From Patiriisocius sp047731265 (GTDB lineage Bacteria; Bacteroidota; Bacteroidia; Flavobacteriales; Flavobacteriaceae): a stretch of DNA of 64,000 bases. Below are positions 25,568 to 34,842 of the stretch, one piece after another. The DNA is taken from contig NZ_CP159835.1 of assembly GCF_047731265.1 (NCBI RefSeq), positions 2,542,001 to 2,606,000 of the forward strand. Reading direction: 5' to 3'. Position 1 is the first letter of the stretch; every line of letters begins with the position of its first letter. The translations under genes were made by a program, and so were the position numbers. The notes beneath the pieces are model-generated. The model was not told the origin of the DNA, made no database searches, and was given only the letters and a program-made list of their open reading frames with translations.

Positions 25568-28500
25568 TTAATTATTATCTAATGAAAAGTTAGAATAAAT
25601 TGATTCATTTATTGTAATGGTTATTTCTGGATAAACCAGTTTTAATTCATTAAATGTTAACTTGTATAATTTAGCCACATACATTTCAGTTTTGATAAAT
25701 TTAACTCCATGCCCTTCATATGTTTCTTTGGAATTATTAAACTGTTTTGCAAAATCAATTAATTTTAGTTTGTGATGTTTCTCCAGGATTGGGATTGGAA
25801 TGTTTTTTAACACTTCATTGCCAATATTTAAATAGCCTCCAGACATTTTTAAAGAATGATAAGATATTTTTAAAAAGTAAGAAACAACTTTAGAATTTAA
25901 TATTGTCAATAACCACATCAATGAATGAGAATTATTGTTTTCATTTAATATAATTGATGTTGATTTACCAGCCAAAAATTCACCATGCTCATCTAAAACC
26001 CCCTCAATATCGATTGACATTCCAGCTATAATAATTTTAGGGCTATTTGCTTGTGTTAGCCTAGTTTTATTTATTTCTTCAATATTATTTTTACTAATTA
26101 CTGGATGTAAATATGCATCCTTAATATATTGAGTGTTTTTAATCCCCCAGAGTGACTGGTACTTGTCGATGGTACCAGTGTTAATTAATTTTTTAAATGA
26201 TTTAGAAACCGAATTGTTATCAATTAATTTATCCTTGATTAAATATGCTTCGGAAACTGTTGCGGAACCCAAAATTGAATAATTATCAAAATCTCTTAAT
26301 TGTCTATTTTCTAATAATTTTAAAATTAAACTAACTACATCTTCATTATTAAAGTATTTATCCCATAATAAATCACTTTTAAAAACAGAATAACTAATAG
26401 TTTTAGTCGATAAAATATTATATGCCGAATTAATTTTTGAAAGCTTAACGGAGTTGTGAGATGAATTTTTTGATAAATTAATTGTAATAGGATATACGCT
26501 TGCTTCTTTAAAAACATTTAATCTTGAATAATCTCGAATATCAAATATTGAATATTTTGACATAAATTCCTTTGATTTCAAGGAATATTTAGCACCTATC
26601 AATTTATTTGGAATAATGTATGAAAATACTCCATTATCATTAGTTAGCTTGATGCCTTTCTCAATAAACACAATAAACAAATCCCAATTCCCTTTTGCAG
26701 TTTCATATATTGTTTTATAAATTATCCTTTCCTCAGGATTATTATTTGTCATCGTTTCAGAATCAACATAGGGCGGATTGCCAATTACAATATCAAAGCC
26801 ACCATTATCAAATACTTCTTGAAAAAATAAATGCCATAAAAAGAATGGGCGTTCATTGGAATTAGAAAGTTGGGCTAATTTGTTTTCTTTTTCATCGTAT
26901 TCTGATAATGTTTTGTTTAGTTTGGATAAAACTTTAGCTCCTTTACTACTAGTTCTTATCTTTTCTTTTTGCTCCCAAGTCCTAGCTGCTGCTTCATCAA
27001 GGATTAATTTCTTTTCAAGTTTATTTGCTTTCTTTTTTATTGTTTTTTTAAGTTCAGATAAGGTAAAGTAAATATGATTAAGCACTTGCTCATCAATCCG
27101 TTTGTGTAAATCTTTTTTTGTATTCGGGTCATCGGCATTAAAGTACTGGTCCATTAAAGTTTTAATATCTTCAAAATTTAAAGACATAGATACTTTCTTT
27201 TTAGCTTCACCACTAAATATATCTATCTGTTCGCTCTCATAAACCGCTTCATAGGCGGAAGCGTCACTTATTTGGCTTAAGTCAATGCCTTCAAAACTCT
27301 CTAGCAAGCTATTCCCTTGCATTATTTTATAATCCAAATTAGGTAATGGCAAAGGTTCTATCTCATCTACAACTAATGCTAACCAGAAACGTAACCTTGC
27401 AATATCTACAGCTCCACTTTCTATATCTACGCCATAAATGCTATGTTGTATAATGTTCTTTTTAACTAGATGAGGTTGCCATTCTTTATCACTAATGTTC
27501 CAAACTCTGGCAACAGAATCTGGTTGTATCCAATACAATGCTTCTATTACATAGTAAATAACATTTAAAATTCCCATTGGGAAGGCTCCTGAGCCTATAG
27601 CTGGGTCGCATACTTTAACATCATACAATGCTTTAGCAATAGGTTCTACTAAATCTAAATCAGAAATGTCTTCTGCTAATCGGTTTCTTATTAAATCTTC
27701 AATAGCCTGTTTTACTTCGCCAGATACCTCTGTATTTAACTTGGTCGCCAAATATTCGATGAGGCTTTCTTGGCACATATACTGCACAATAACCTTTGGG
27801 GTATAAAAGGCTCCTTTATCCTTGTTATCTTCCAGCAAGTTTTCAAAAATATGCCCTAACATTTCTGGGTCAATCCCTACTTCATGGTCATTAGGGTCGT
27901 TCTCATCAATAGTGAAATTATATTGACCAAAAAATTCAAATAAGTCTTCAAAATATTGTTTAGGAAAATCTATCTTTTTTGATTCGGCATTATCAGAATC
28001 AAATAATCCACCATTAAGATATGGCACTTTAGAATTATTTAATGGTCCTTCTAATTCATCACATGTAAATAGATTATTTTCTCTTTTAGCATTTAAAGTA
28101 TTATAGAATAGCTCCGCTAAGCAATTACTGTGAAACTGTTCTTTATTATTATATCCCTTATATAGGTTTTGCATGAATTGTTTATCTCCATCTTCCCAAG
28201 CAACATTTCCAGCAGTACACCCCAACCAACCTTTCTTTTGTAAAAAATGAAGAAACACGATACGTCCTAAAAGTTTTTTTGTAAAGTTTCTAATCTTAAT
28301 TTCTTGTTTTTCTTGGTCATTTGCATGAAATACATTTTTATATTCTTCTTTAGAAGCTATGTATTTCCAGAACTTGTCAAACTGTTTCTTGTATTTATCA
28401 AAAAATTCTTTTGATAACTGCTCCACAGAGAATGCGTGTTGAATGGCATTAATATCAACATCATCTTTATTTTCACTTAATTTATAAAAACGGTCTGCTG

Positions 28501-28951
28501 GTGTTTTACAGCTTTCATTTTTACCTAATACATACGTAAACCGTTTTGTATCTGTTTTCTTCTGTACAAAATCACTTTCTTCTTCATCAAACTCCGTACT
28601 TCTGGCAGAAAAGGTAAACCGATAGTCATCTGTACCTTGCTCAAAAACAGATAATACACCATGAATTTGTTCTTGGTCTATGTATTTAGATATCTCGTTA
28701 TTTAATTCAACTCTATTACGCTGTATATTAACAGAATCTGCCAGTAAAAGCTCAAATAAAGCTAGGTTTTTACCATCATTTAACCGTACACTTCCTATTT
28801 GACGAAATCTTTTTATTTTATCATTATGTATAGGGAATTCTTTGGGAGATGAAAGAATGGAAACATTTGGGAAAACAAATTGGATTATTTCTTTCCAATT
28901 CTCTTGTTTATAAGGTTGACTTAAAAGTTTTTGTAGGTCTCTTTTGTCCAT
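25568..28951 (-). CDS. Eco57I-type N6-adenine DNA methylase (COG1002-like)
   Basis: A large methylase of 1,127 residues. Cofactor motif I is VCDPAIGSGAF (449-457), preceded by GAFYTP (380-385); catalytic motif IV is IVIGNPPYVD (NPPY 725-728), so the target is N6-adenine. The C-terminal 350 residues look like a TaqI/Eco57I-style target recognition domain (SLKMSGGYLNIGNEVLKNIP). The N-terminal 200 residues (NLALFELLLADSVNIQRNRV) are found in this class but show no sure nuclease site. It lies 1 bp after the helicase C-terminal frame. Pairing a solo Eco57I-type methylase with a SNF2 helicase resembles DISARM class 1 and BREX logic. Confidence 0.88.
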   Translation of the reverse strand: MDKRDLQKLLSQPYKQENWKEIIQFVFPNVSILSSPKEFPIHNDKIKRFRQIGSVRLNDGKNLALFELLLADSVNIQRNRVELNNEISKYIDQEQIHGVLSVFEQGTDDYRFTFSARSTEFDEEESDFVQKKTDTKRFTYVLGKNESCKTPADRFYKLSENKDDVDINAIQHAFSVEQLSKEFFDKYKKQFDKFWKYIASKEEYKNVFHANDQEKQEIKIRNFTKKLLGRIVFLHFLQKKGWLGCTAGNVAWEDGDKQFMQNLYKGYNNKEQFHSNCLAELFYNTLNAKRENNLFTCDELEGPLNNSKVPYLNGGLFDSDNAESKKIDFPKQYFEDLFEFFGQYNFTIDENDPNDHEVGIDPEMLGHIFENLLEDNKDKGAFYTPKVIVQYMCQESLIEYLATKLNTEVSGEVKQAIEDLIRNRLAEDISDLDLVEPIAKALYDVKVCDPAIGSGAFPMGILNVIYYVIEALYWIQPDSVARVWNISDKEWQPHLVKKNIIQHSIYGVDIESGAVDIARLRFWLALVVDEIEPLPLPNLDYKIMQGNSLLESFEGIDLSQISDASAYEAVYESEQIDIFSGEAKKKVSMSLNFEDIKTLMDQYFNADDPNTKKDLHKRIDEQVLNHIYFTLSELKKTIKKKANKLEKKLILDEAAARTWEQKEKIRTSSKGAKVLSKLNKTLSEYDEKENKLAQLSNSNERPFFLWHLFFQEVFDNGGFDIVIGNPPYVDSETMTNNNPEERIIYKTIYETAKGNWDLFIVFIEKGIKLTNDNGVFSYIIPNKLIGAKYSLKSKEFMSKYSIFDIRDYSRLNVFKEASVYPITINLSKNSSHNSVKLSKINSAYNILSTKTISYSVFKSDLLWDKYFNNEDVVSLILKLLENRQLRDFDNYSILGSATVSEAYLIKDKLIDNNSVSKSFKKLINTGTIDKYQSLWGIKNTQYIKDAYLHPVISKNNIEEINKTRLTQANSPKIIIAGMSIDIEGVLDEHGEFLAGKSTSIILNENNNSHSLMWLLTILNSKVVSYFLKISYHSLKMSGGYLNIGNEVLKNIPIPILEKHHKLKLIDFAKQFNNSKETYEGHGVKFIKTEMYVAKLYKLTFNELKLVYPEITITINESIYSNFSLDNN

Positions 28952-28952
28952 A

Positions 28953-29630
28953 TTATTTATTGTATGAGTAAGATTCTGATATAATGATTTCTGGTTTCAT
29001 TTTTTCAAATGATTTCACACTAACAATTGGCGAAGCAGAATTAGACTCTTTAATGTCAATTGGGTACTTATTTATAATTCTAATGACAGCATCTAACAAA
29101 TCGACAGGTCTTATTTTGTCTTTCTTAGCATTACGCTTAAGGGCATTTATTTCTCTTTGTAGCTTTTGAAATTTTGCAATTTTTACAGCTTGTTTAGCAG
29201 CTTTTATAGTTTCTCTTTCCTTTTTATTAATAAAGGGAAAACTTAAAAACCCATCAAGATAGGATAGTGCTCTTTTTTCATTAGGACCTTGAGTAGTATC
29301 TACCACTTGACCCCTTGCCATTTCTTCTTTTAATTTTTCATCAAAATCATTTACGGCTATTCCTACTTGTTCGTGATGCTTCTCGTGCAAATCAATGCCT
29401 TGCTCTGGCTTATCTGCTCTAAACTCTTTAGCAACCTCAACAAAGCCCATTTCTTCTAATTCTTCGTTTCCTTTTACCCAATAAAAAGCATCTCTTCGGT
29501 GATTTCTAATAAAACAAATGGTGCTGCCTTTTTTTGTTCTGTCTTTACGACCAACTCTTGCTTTTAGAGGTAGATTTCTAATGCGTCTAAATTCTTCAGG
29601 ATTTTCTTCTTTAAACTTTCTTAACTCCAT
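28953..29630 (-). CDS. C-terminal part of the PLD-SNF2 helicase, in a second frame
   Basis: From the ATG at 29630 this frame reads MELRKFKEENPEEFRRIRN and runs 225 residues to 28953. It looks like the natural continuation of the helicase: the helicase frame ends ERLAYL then HGVKKV and stop, while this frame starts with MELRKFKE at that very point, so deleting one base would join them. The body is basic and helical (KARVGRKDRTKKGSTICF, then KAAKQAVKIAKFQKLQREIN). Either a one-base frameshift broke the gene, or the two products are made separately by re-initiation. It ends 1 bp before the methylase gene. Confidence 0.7.
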   Translation of the reverse strand: MELRKFKEENPEEFRRIRNLPLKARVGRKDRTKKGSTICFIRNHRRDAFYWVKGNEELEEMGFVEVAKEFRADKPEQGIDLHEKHHEQVGIAVNDFDEKLKEEMARGQVVDTTQGPNEKRALSYLDGFLSFPFINKKERETIKAAKQAVKIAKFQKLQREINALKRNAKKDKIRPVDLLDAVIRIINKYPIDIKESNSASPIVSVKSFEKMKPEIIISESYSYNK

Positions 29631-32241
29631 GAAGATAAGCCAAACGCTCATCTTTTTCTTCATCAACATCTTTTTCAAAAAGTCCAAAAGATTGAATCTC
29701 TTCATCAGGGGAATAAATCTCACTGTCTTCTCCTAAAGCGGAATGGAAGGCTTGGAGTTTCATAATAGCTTTCTTTTCTAATTCGATATCGCTATTAACC
29801 TTCGCTGTAGGATAGAAATTGAAAATATGAATGAATGGTGCAACCGAACCGATTCTATTAACCCGTCCAATACGTTGCATTAGTTTAGTAGAGTTCCAAG
29901 GCGTATCATAGTTTACTATAACATTCGACCTATGAAGGTTTACACCTTCAGCTAAAACCTCAGTACAGATTATTATTCTATAGTCTGAAAGGTATTGTTC
30001 TCTTGGAATATTAGCATCAAAATTTAACTTGATAGTTTCTTTTAGATTATCTCTGTTTGCAGCATGAACCTCCAGAACATCTGTTCTTCCAGCTTTTTTC
30101 AATGTATTTGTAATATAAGAAGTTGTTTCTTTTGATTCTGAAAAAACGACTAACTTCTGCTGTGGATTAATCTCTTTGTTTAGCAATTCATCTTCAAGCT
30201 TTCTTTTGAACTCATCCAATTTTGGGTCTTCAGTAACTTTAGCCCATCTTTTGTTTAAGCCTTCTACAATTTCATAATCTCTTTTTAACTCTGTTAAGAA
30301 ATGTGATTCAAAATCTTCAGGAATACAAATTGTTATTGTTGGGTCAGTTTCAATTACATCTGCAATTTTTTCAACCAATTCGTCCTCCCGACCTTCAATA
30401 ATATATTCATTAACTTTTAAATTTGGAGCTATATATATTGTTCCATCATCAAACATTTTTATCATAGCTGCTGTAGCCTTAGAAAACCTATTTAGAGAGG
30501 CTTTAAAGGCATGAAAACTACTATCAATACGTTTAACTAATAACACCTTCATCATGCTTGCTAAGGCTCCAGAGGCAACATCTGCATTTTTATATTTTTG
30601 TTTTTTTTCAGGCAGTAAATATTTTATAGCTTGATACCTGTAATATTTTATTCCATCAATGTCATGTGATAGGAGATACATGGTTTCATCATAAAGTTTA
30701 TCAACCTCATCACTTAACTTATAGAAAAGTTTATTTGGTTTCTTTATATCTGGAAAAACAATCCCTTGTTCAGCGATATCAATTTTATATTGGTCGTGAA
30801 TTTTTAAGTCAGTTCTAGTTCTTCTAATAGTTAATGGAGCTATGACTTTATTTCTAATTTCTTGATAGATATACTTAACTGATTCCTGAACTTCTGCAAT
30901 ATTTGGATTATCCTTGAGACTTTTATATGCATCAATTTTTCCTCTGAAAAAATGTTGAAGGTTAGATACCTCTAGCGAGGAATCTTTTGCGTCTTGAAAT
31001 AGATAAATTTGATTAGCAATATCTGATGGTCTATTATTTAAAGGTGTTGCAGAAATGAGCATTACTTTTTTATTTGCTCTACTGCCATCTGGCATTATTT
31101 GCTTTGTCTTTGTTTTACAAAGTTTTTGAAGTTCATTATAAGCTTCAGCGGTATCATTTCTAAATTTATGTGCTTCATCAACAATTATTAAATCATACTT
31201 TTCAGGGTCTTTTATTTTGTGTAAACTTCCATTAGTGATAATATCATAATTCTTAATTTCAAACTTATCTAAGGTGTCTACCCAATTCTCTTTTAATGCT
31301 GGGGGTACTATGATTAGTATTGTTGAAATATGCGAGGGGAATCCGTTAGAGTAGAAAAACTTTTTGGCAATTAATGTTCCCACGACTGTTTTTCCTAGTC
31401 CTACTACATCTGCTAGAAAGAAACCATTATGCTTCTTTAGTAATTCATAACCTTGATTCACCGCATCTATTTGGTAAGACAATCGCATAAAGCCTTGAGG
31501 AAGGTCTGAAACTGAGTTTGGGTCGAATTCAACACTCTTTCCAAAATATTCTATTAGAAACTTTATATAAACTTCAAAAGGTGTGAAAGTATCGTTGAGG
31601 TAAGTGTCCTCTTTAACTTTCTTAATTTCTACAGGTAAAATAGAAATGCCTTCTTCCCAAAGTTTTTCAAATTCCTTTGTCGCAAAAGCTACGTCATCAT
31701 AAGACTCGAGAATTACATTAAACTCGTAGTTACTACCCTCATATCCACCCAAACCAGAGTCTGTTAGATTTGATGACCCTGTTATAACCTTACCTTGATT
31801 GTGTTCATTCCACTTCTCTGGTCTAAAGATGTAGATTTTAGCATGTAGTTTTCTACTTGGATGCGCTTTGATTTCAATTTTCTTTGAAGAAATATCTTCG
31901 ATAAACTGAAGGATGCCAGATTCTACTTCTTTAGAATACTTTGCAGTTTGTATATCTTCTTTAGCTTCGTTTAAAAACTCTATCAAAGTCTGATTGGCAT
32001 CACCTTGAAATAATAATCCTTTAGAATTATATTTCGCAATAATTTTATCTACATCAATACCTAATAGTATTCTGATTTTTGGAACATCTTTGAGGAATTC
32101 TCTGATTCTGAAATATCCTGATGCTCTAAAGTATCCTACTAAAGCATCAAAATATTCTATGTCCTTATTATTTTCAAAAACTCCTTTAAATTTATTTAAA
32201 AGGGTATTGTCACCATCATTTGTAAAAAAGCGTGTGCTCAT
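29611..32241 (-). CDS. PLD nuclease-SNF2 helicase, C-terminus lost by frameshift
   Basis: First gene of the defence cassette (876 residues to the stop). The N-terminal phospholipase D domain has one HKD-type site (KLHAKIYIF, His133 and Lys135, with TGSSNLTDSG at 154-163). The SNF2 helicase core follows: VVGLGKT (279-285), IIVDEAH (352-358), the SAT motif in MLISATPLNNRP, and the C-terminal VLAEGVNLHRS and QRIGRVNRIG. PLD-SNF2 fusions translocate on DNA and may nick it, and they appear in defence islands with solo methylases. The last 225 or so residues are in the -1 frame next door. Confidence 0.86.
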   Translation of the reverse strand: MSTRFFTNDGDNTLLNKFKGVFENNKDIEYFDALVGYFRASGYFRIREFLKDVPKIRILLGIDVDKIIAKYNSKGLLFQGDANQTLIEFLNEAKEDIQTAKYSKEVESGILQFIEDISSKKIEIKAHPSRKLHAKIYIFRPEKWNEHNQGKVITGSSNLTDSGLGGYEGSNYEFNVILESYDDVAFATKEFEKLWEEGISILPVEIKKVKEDTYLNDTFTPFEVYIKFLIEYFGKSVEFDPNSVSDLPQGFMRLSYQIDAVNQGYELLKKHNGFFLADVVGLGKTVVGTLIAKKFFYSNGFPSHISTILIIVPPALKENWVDTLDKFEIKNYDIITNGSLHKIKDPEKYDLIIVDEAHKFRNDTAEAYNELQKLCKTKTKQIMPDGSRANKKVMLISATPLNNRPSDIANQIYLFQDAKDSSLEVSNLQHFFRGKIDAYKSLKDNPNIAEVQESVKYIYQEIRNKVIAPLTIRRTRTDLKIHDQYKIDIAEQGIVFPDIKKPNKLFYKLSDEVDKLYDETMYLLSHDIDGIKYYRYQAIKYLLPEKKQKYKNADVASGALASMMKVLLVKRIDSSFHAFKASLNRFSKATAAMIKMFDDGTIYIAPNLKVNEYIIEGREDELVEKIADVIETDPTITICIPEDFESHFLTELKRDYEIVEGLNKRWAKVTEDPKLDEFKRKLEDELLNKEINPQQKLVVFSESKETTSYITNTLKKAGRTDVLEVHAANRDNLKETIKLNFDANIPREQYLSDYRIIICTEVLAEGVNLHRSNVIVNYDTPWNSTKLMQRIGRVNRIGSVAPFIHIFNFYPTAKVNSDIELEKKAIMKLQAFHSALGEDSEIYSPDEEIQSFGLFEKDVDEEKDERLAYLHGVKKV

Positions 32242-32411
32242 AAATTTATCTCATCCTAATTCTAAGGTTAATAATTGTGTCTTATTAATTAATTCACGGG
32301 GGAGAGCATAAACTTAGGCAATATTGTAGGAAGATTGGCATTTTAAAGAACAAATTCATTATGTTTTTGATTTCAGAAATATATAAAGAATTATTGTTGC
32401 TATTATACAAT

Positions 32412-32570
32412 TTACACTCTTGAAGCAGATTCTATTAATAATCTAATTGCAGATGATGCACTACCACCATATTTCGGTTTTTGAGCCAACTTGTTTAATT
32501 TTTCTTTAAGTTGAGGTGAGATGCGCATAATAAAGGTCTCAGTGTTTTCGGTTGATGGTAATTTTGCCAT
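32412..32570 (-). CDS. Ribbon-helix-helix-like DNA-binding protein (52 aa)
   Basis: From the ATG at 32570 the protein is MAKLPSTENTETFIMRISPQ and so on, 52 residues. A beta-strand (TFIMRISPQ) followed by two helices (LKEKLNKLAQKPKYGG, ASSAIRLLIESAS) fits the ribbon-helix-helix fold of CopG/Arc-type repressors. A longer frame begins at 32627, but its extra 19 residues are not needed and do not look like protein. Upstream are two palindromes sharing the core GTATATAC, which could be its operators. Confidence 0.7.
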   Translation of the reverse strand: MAKLPSTENTETFIMRISPQLKEKLNKLAQKPKYGGSASSAIRLLIESASRV

Positions 32571-32672
32571 GATATTTGATTTGTATATAAATATCAGTAA
32601 TCTGTATAAACATTGAGAGAATATCAACTAGTTAAGTTAAGGTACCTTTTTGTCAAACTTTAGCCAGTTATT

Positions 32673-32688
32673 TAAAGTATATACTTTA
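32673..32688. promoter_or_regulatory. Palindrome TAAAGTATATACTTTA
   Basis: A perfect 16-bp palindrome centred on GTATATAC, 103 bp upstream of the RHH gene start. It shares its 8-bp core with the palindrome 143 bp further upstream. Confidence 0.5.
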
Positions 32689-32815
32689 TATAAATGGTCG
32701 TTTCCTGTAAGTTTTAGACATTTCCTAGGGACTGGTGTTCAAAAAGAAACTAAATATTCAATTATTTTTTTAACTCTAACAACGTATCCTCTCTTATAAT
32801 AGAGCTAAAAATAAA

Positions 32816-32829
32816 CTTGTATATACAAG
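32816..32829. promoter_or_regulatory. Palindrome CTTGTATATACAAG
   Basis: A perfect 14-bp palindrome with the same GTATATAC core as the site at 32673-32688, 81 bp from the end of the polymerase-like gene. Confidence 0.5.
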
Positions 32830-32910
32830 GGGTCGGATGTGTAAAATAATTTTTTGAAAATTTTCAGAGAATTATTTAAGCATTAAACCTCATATTTTTA
32901 AATTATCGAA

Positions 32911-34332
32911 CTAACTAACTTTGGATAATAATTGTTGCCAATGTTCAGTTTTAAGACTTGGGTTTAAGCCAAAGTATTTCCCAAGAAGAGTGTTGAACTC
33001 TTCTTCTAATATAGCCTTATAAGGTGCTGTAGTGACAATAGAGTCATGTACAGTAAATAATGGCATCTCTGGGTAACTATTGGAAATTACCTTCGTACAA
33101 TAGTCTAATACGCAGTTAGCTTCAATGTTTTGTAATAAAACTGGAAAGAAATTCTTCACCCTATTAAATTTAATGAATTGCGTTATTCGATATATTTCAG
33201 GATAGTGTTTCTTAAATACACTAATGAATTCAGAATGACAGTTCTTAGATGAGAACAAAGATTGAATAACCATATCTTTACTAGCCTTTCTTAAGTCCTC
33301 GTACTTTTTATGATTTCTTACCCAAGTTCCTTTTATTTTCTTAGGTAAACTGATGTAACATTGTTCAAATACATCTTTGGATATTAACCCTTCGTTAAAT
33401 AAAATCTCACCATATTGTTCATAAAACGTACCATCTAATACTTGATTAATGAATGCTTGTAATTCCTTGTTATTAGTAGTGTCACGAAAAACCTGTGACA
33501 TAATAGAGGTATGTAATATATTATACTCATTTGATAAGAAAATATTTAATCGATTAATACTTGGATTTATTAATTGATTTAATAAAGAAGCATAGATAAA
33601 TGGTTGAGAATTCTTTATGTCTAATGATATCAATTCTTCTTTATTATATTTAACAAACCTTCTAATGTCTTTAGGTATTGAAGTGAATATAGAATGTAAC
33701 CTATTATCCAATCCTTCTCTACTATAAGACCAACATTCATTTTCAATTGATTTAATTGAAAAGGTTCTTTTATTCTTCTTATTGAATTCAGAACCCTTCT
33801 TATAAGTATCTCTAGTATATTTCAACGCTCCTTTAGAATCTATGGTTAAGAGTTCAGGGTTAAACCACTTGGTTAAATGGGGACATTTTTCATCAGCGGT
33901 CTTCATTTTTTTAACCTTAAAAACATTTGCTTCCTTAATGAAGTGGGAGTTGTCTTCCACCCAATGAAATTCTAAGGCATGCTTTCTATAAGCTTCACCC
34001 AATCTATATTTTTTGCATGTCTTGTATTCTGTGCTATATGGAACGCATCTCTTATCCAAGAAATCTTCACCTTGAAGGAAATCGATGTATATTTTATAAT
34101 TATAAATCTTTTTCAATGTGTCACTACATAATGGAATCCAACCGTTTTCGTTCTTTTGGTCTCGATTGATTGGGATATAAAATAATAAGTTCATTATATA
34201 TGACGCTTTAGCCAAATTTAATTTATCACCATCGGTTGATTGGTTATAAACGGTTATCTCTCTCTTAAGAGCTTCGAATAAACGCTTAGGCAACCAAACT
34301 CCAATCTTTTTTTTATTTATATATGTTATCAT
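32911..34332 (-). CDS. Compact family-A-polymerase-like protein (473 aa)
   Basis: I know no named family for this protein, but the three palm/fingers motifs of family A polymerases appear in order. Motif A: ISLDIKNSQPFIYASLL (Asp238). Motif B (O helix): LRKASKDMVIQSLFSSKN with Arg348, Lys352 and Phe360, close to the T7 pattern R-x3-K-x6/7-Y/F. The Gln helix-like FPVLLQNIEANCVLDYCTKVI precedes motif C, LFTVHDSIVTT (His429-Asp430). There is no 3'-5' exonuclease domain; the first 220 residues are unassigned. As part of the element it probably replicates or primes the excised form, with the two small neighbours. Confidence 0.6.
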   Translation of the reverse strand: MITYINKKKIGVWLPKRLFEALKREITVYNQSTDGDKLNLAKASYIMNLLFYIPINRDQKNENGWIPLCSDTLKKIYNYKIYIDFLQGEDFLDKRCVPYSTEYKTCKKYRLGEAYRKHALEFHWVEDNSHFIKEANVFKVKKMKTADEKCPHLTKWFNPELLTIDSKGALKYTRDTYKKGSEFNKKNKRTFSIKSIENECWSYSREGLDNRLHSIFTSIPKDIRRFVKYNKEELISLDIKNSQPFIYASLLNQLINPSINRLNIFLSNEYNILHTSIMSQVFRDTTNNKELQAFINQVLDGTFYEQYGEILFNEGLISKDVFEQCYISLPKKIKGTWVRNHKKYEDLRKASKDMVIQSLFSSKNCHSEFISVFKKHYPEIYRITQFIKFNRVKNFFPVLLQNIEANCVLDYCTKVISNSYPEMPLFTVHDSIVTTAPYKAILEEEFNTLLGKYFGLNPSLKTEHWQQLLSKVS

Positions 34333-34349
34333 ATTTTTTAATTTTAGGA

Positions 34350-34751
34350 TTATAATAAGAAGAAATCAAAGTCTGATTCAAGTACTTCAACTTGTTTGCC
34401 ATCAGTACCAAGTGCTTTAATCAATTTAGCTTTCTTTTTTCTTTTGTAATAATTGGCTTCTTTAGCCAATGATGGTAATATTAAATTCTGTTCACCGAAT
34501 ATTTTATACTCAACCCCTTTTTTTGTTGAGAAAACAAGGTCTATTAGAAAGAAATGTAACTTATTGTTTTCATTCTTTTTACCAAGAGAATCACCCTCCA
34601 TCAAAGTTGTTATTCTTTTAATCTCTTTAACTGCTTTGATTCTGGATTTAAATGGAGTTACTTCCTGAAATTCTTTTTCATAGGAATTAGAAGTTCGTTT
34701 TCCTGTTTTATCTGATTCGAAGACACTTAGTTTTATAATATATTTTTCCAT
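34350..34751 (-). CDS. Hypothetical protein (133 aa)
   Basis: A soluble, lysine-rich protein starting MEKYIIKLSVFESDKTGKRT and containing FKSRIKAVKEIKRITTLMEG. It ends with an acidic tail (VLESDFDFFLL). There is no signal peptide or membrane segment and no recognised family. It ends 18 bp before the polymerase-like gene on the same strand, so it is probably in its operon and perhaps an accessory replication factor. The acidic C-terminal tip is reminiscent of SSB-type tails, but no OB-fold signature can be claimed. Confidence 0.6.
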   Translation of the reverse strand: MEKYIIKLSVFESDKTGKRTSNSYEKEFQEVTPFKSRIKAVKEIKRITTLMEGDSLGKKNENNKLHFFLIDLVFSTKKGVEYKIFGEQNLILPSLAKEANYYKRKKKAKLIKALGTDGKQVEVLESDFDFFLL

Positions 34752-34842
34752 TTTAATTTAGTTTTGTGAGCTACATAGATTTTCACCCTGATTAATAATA
34801 ATGTTAGAAAGTTTTAATTTTTAGTAAGTGGAAATCTCTTAT

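Larger units (their letters stand above)
32571..32910. other. 340-bp intergenic region with palindromes; possible control or origin site
   Basis: No gene is visible. The region lies between the polymerase-like gene and the RHH gene and holds two perfect palindromes (32673-32688, 32816-32829) sharing an 8-bp centre. A short GAAAATTTTC palindrome lies at about 32856-32865. Such a gap beside a replication-type gene and a small DNA-binding protein is a plausible origin, oriT or autoregulation site. Confidence 0.4.

Noticed and set aside
17749..32241. Calling the cassette DISARM or BREX
   Set aside because: The methylase-helicase pair is similar in logic, but drmA, drmB, drmC and the brx/pgl genes are absent and the helicase has an N-terminal PLD domain; naming it would overstate the evidence.
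32090..32311. 73-codon plus-strand frame across the helicase start
   Set aside because: It is antisense to the PLD domain and the leader; no start context.
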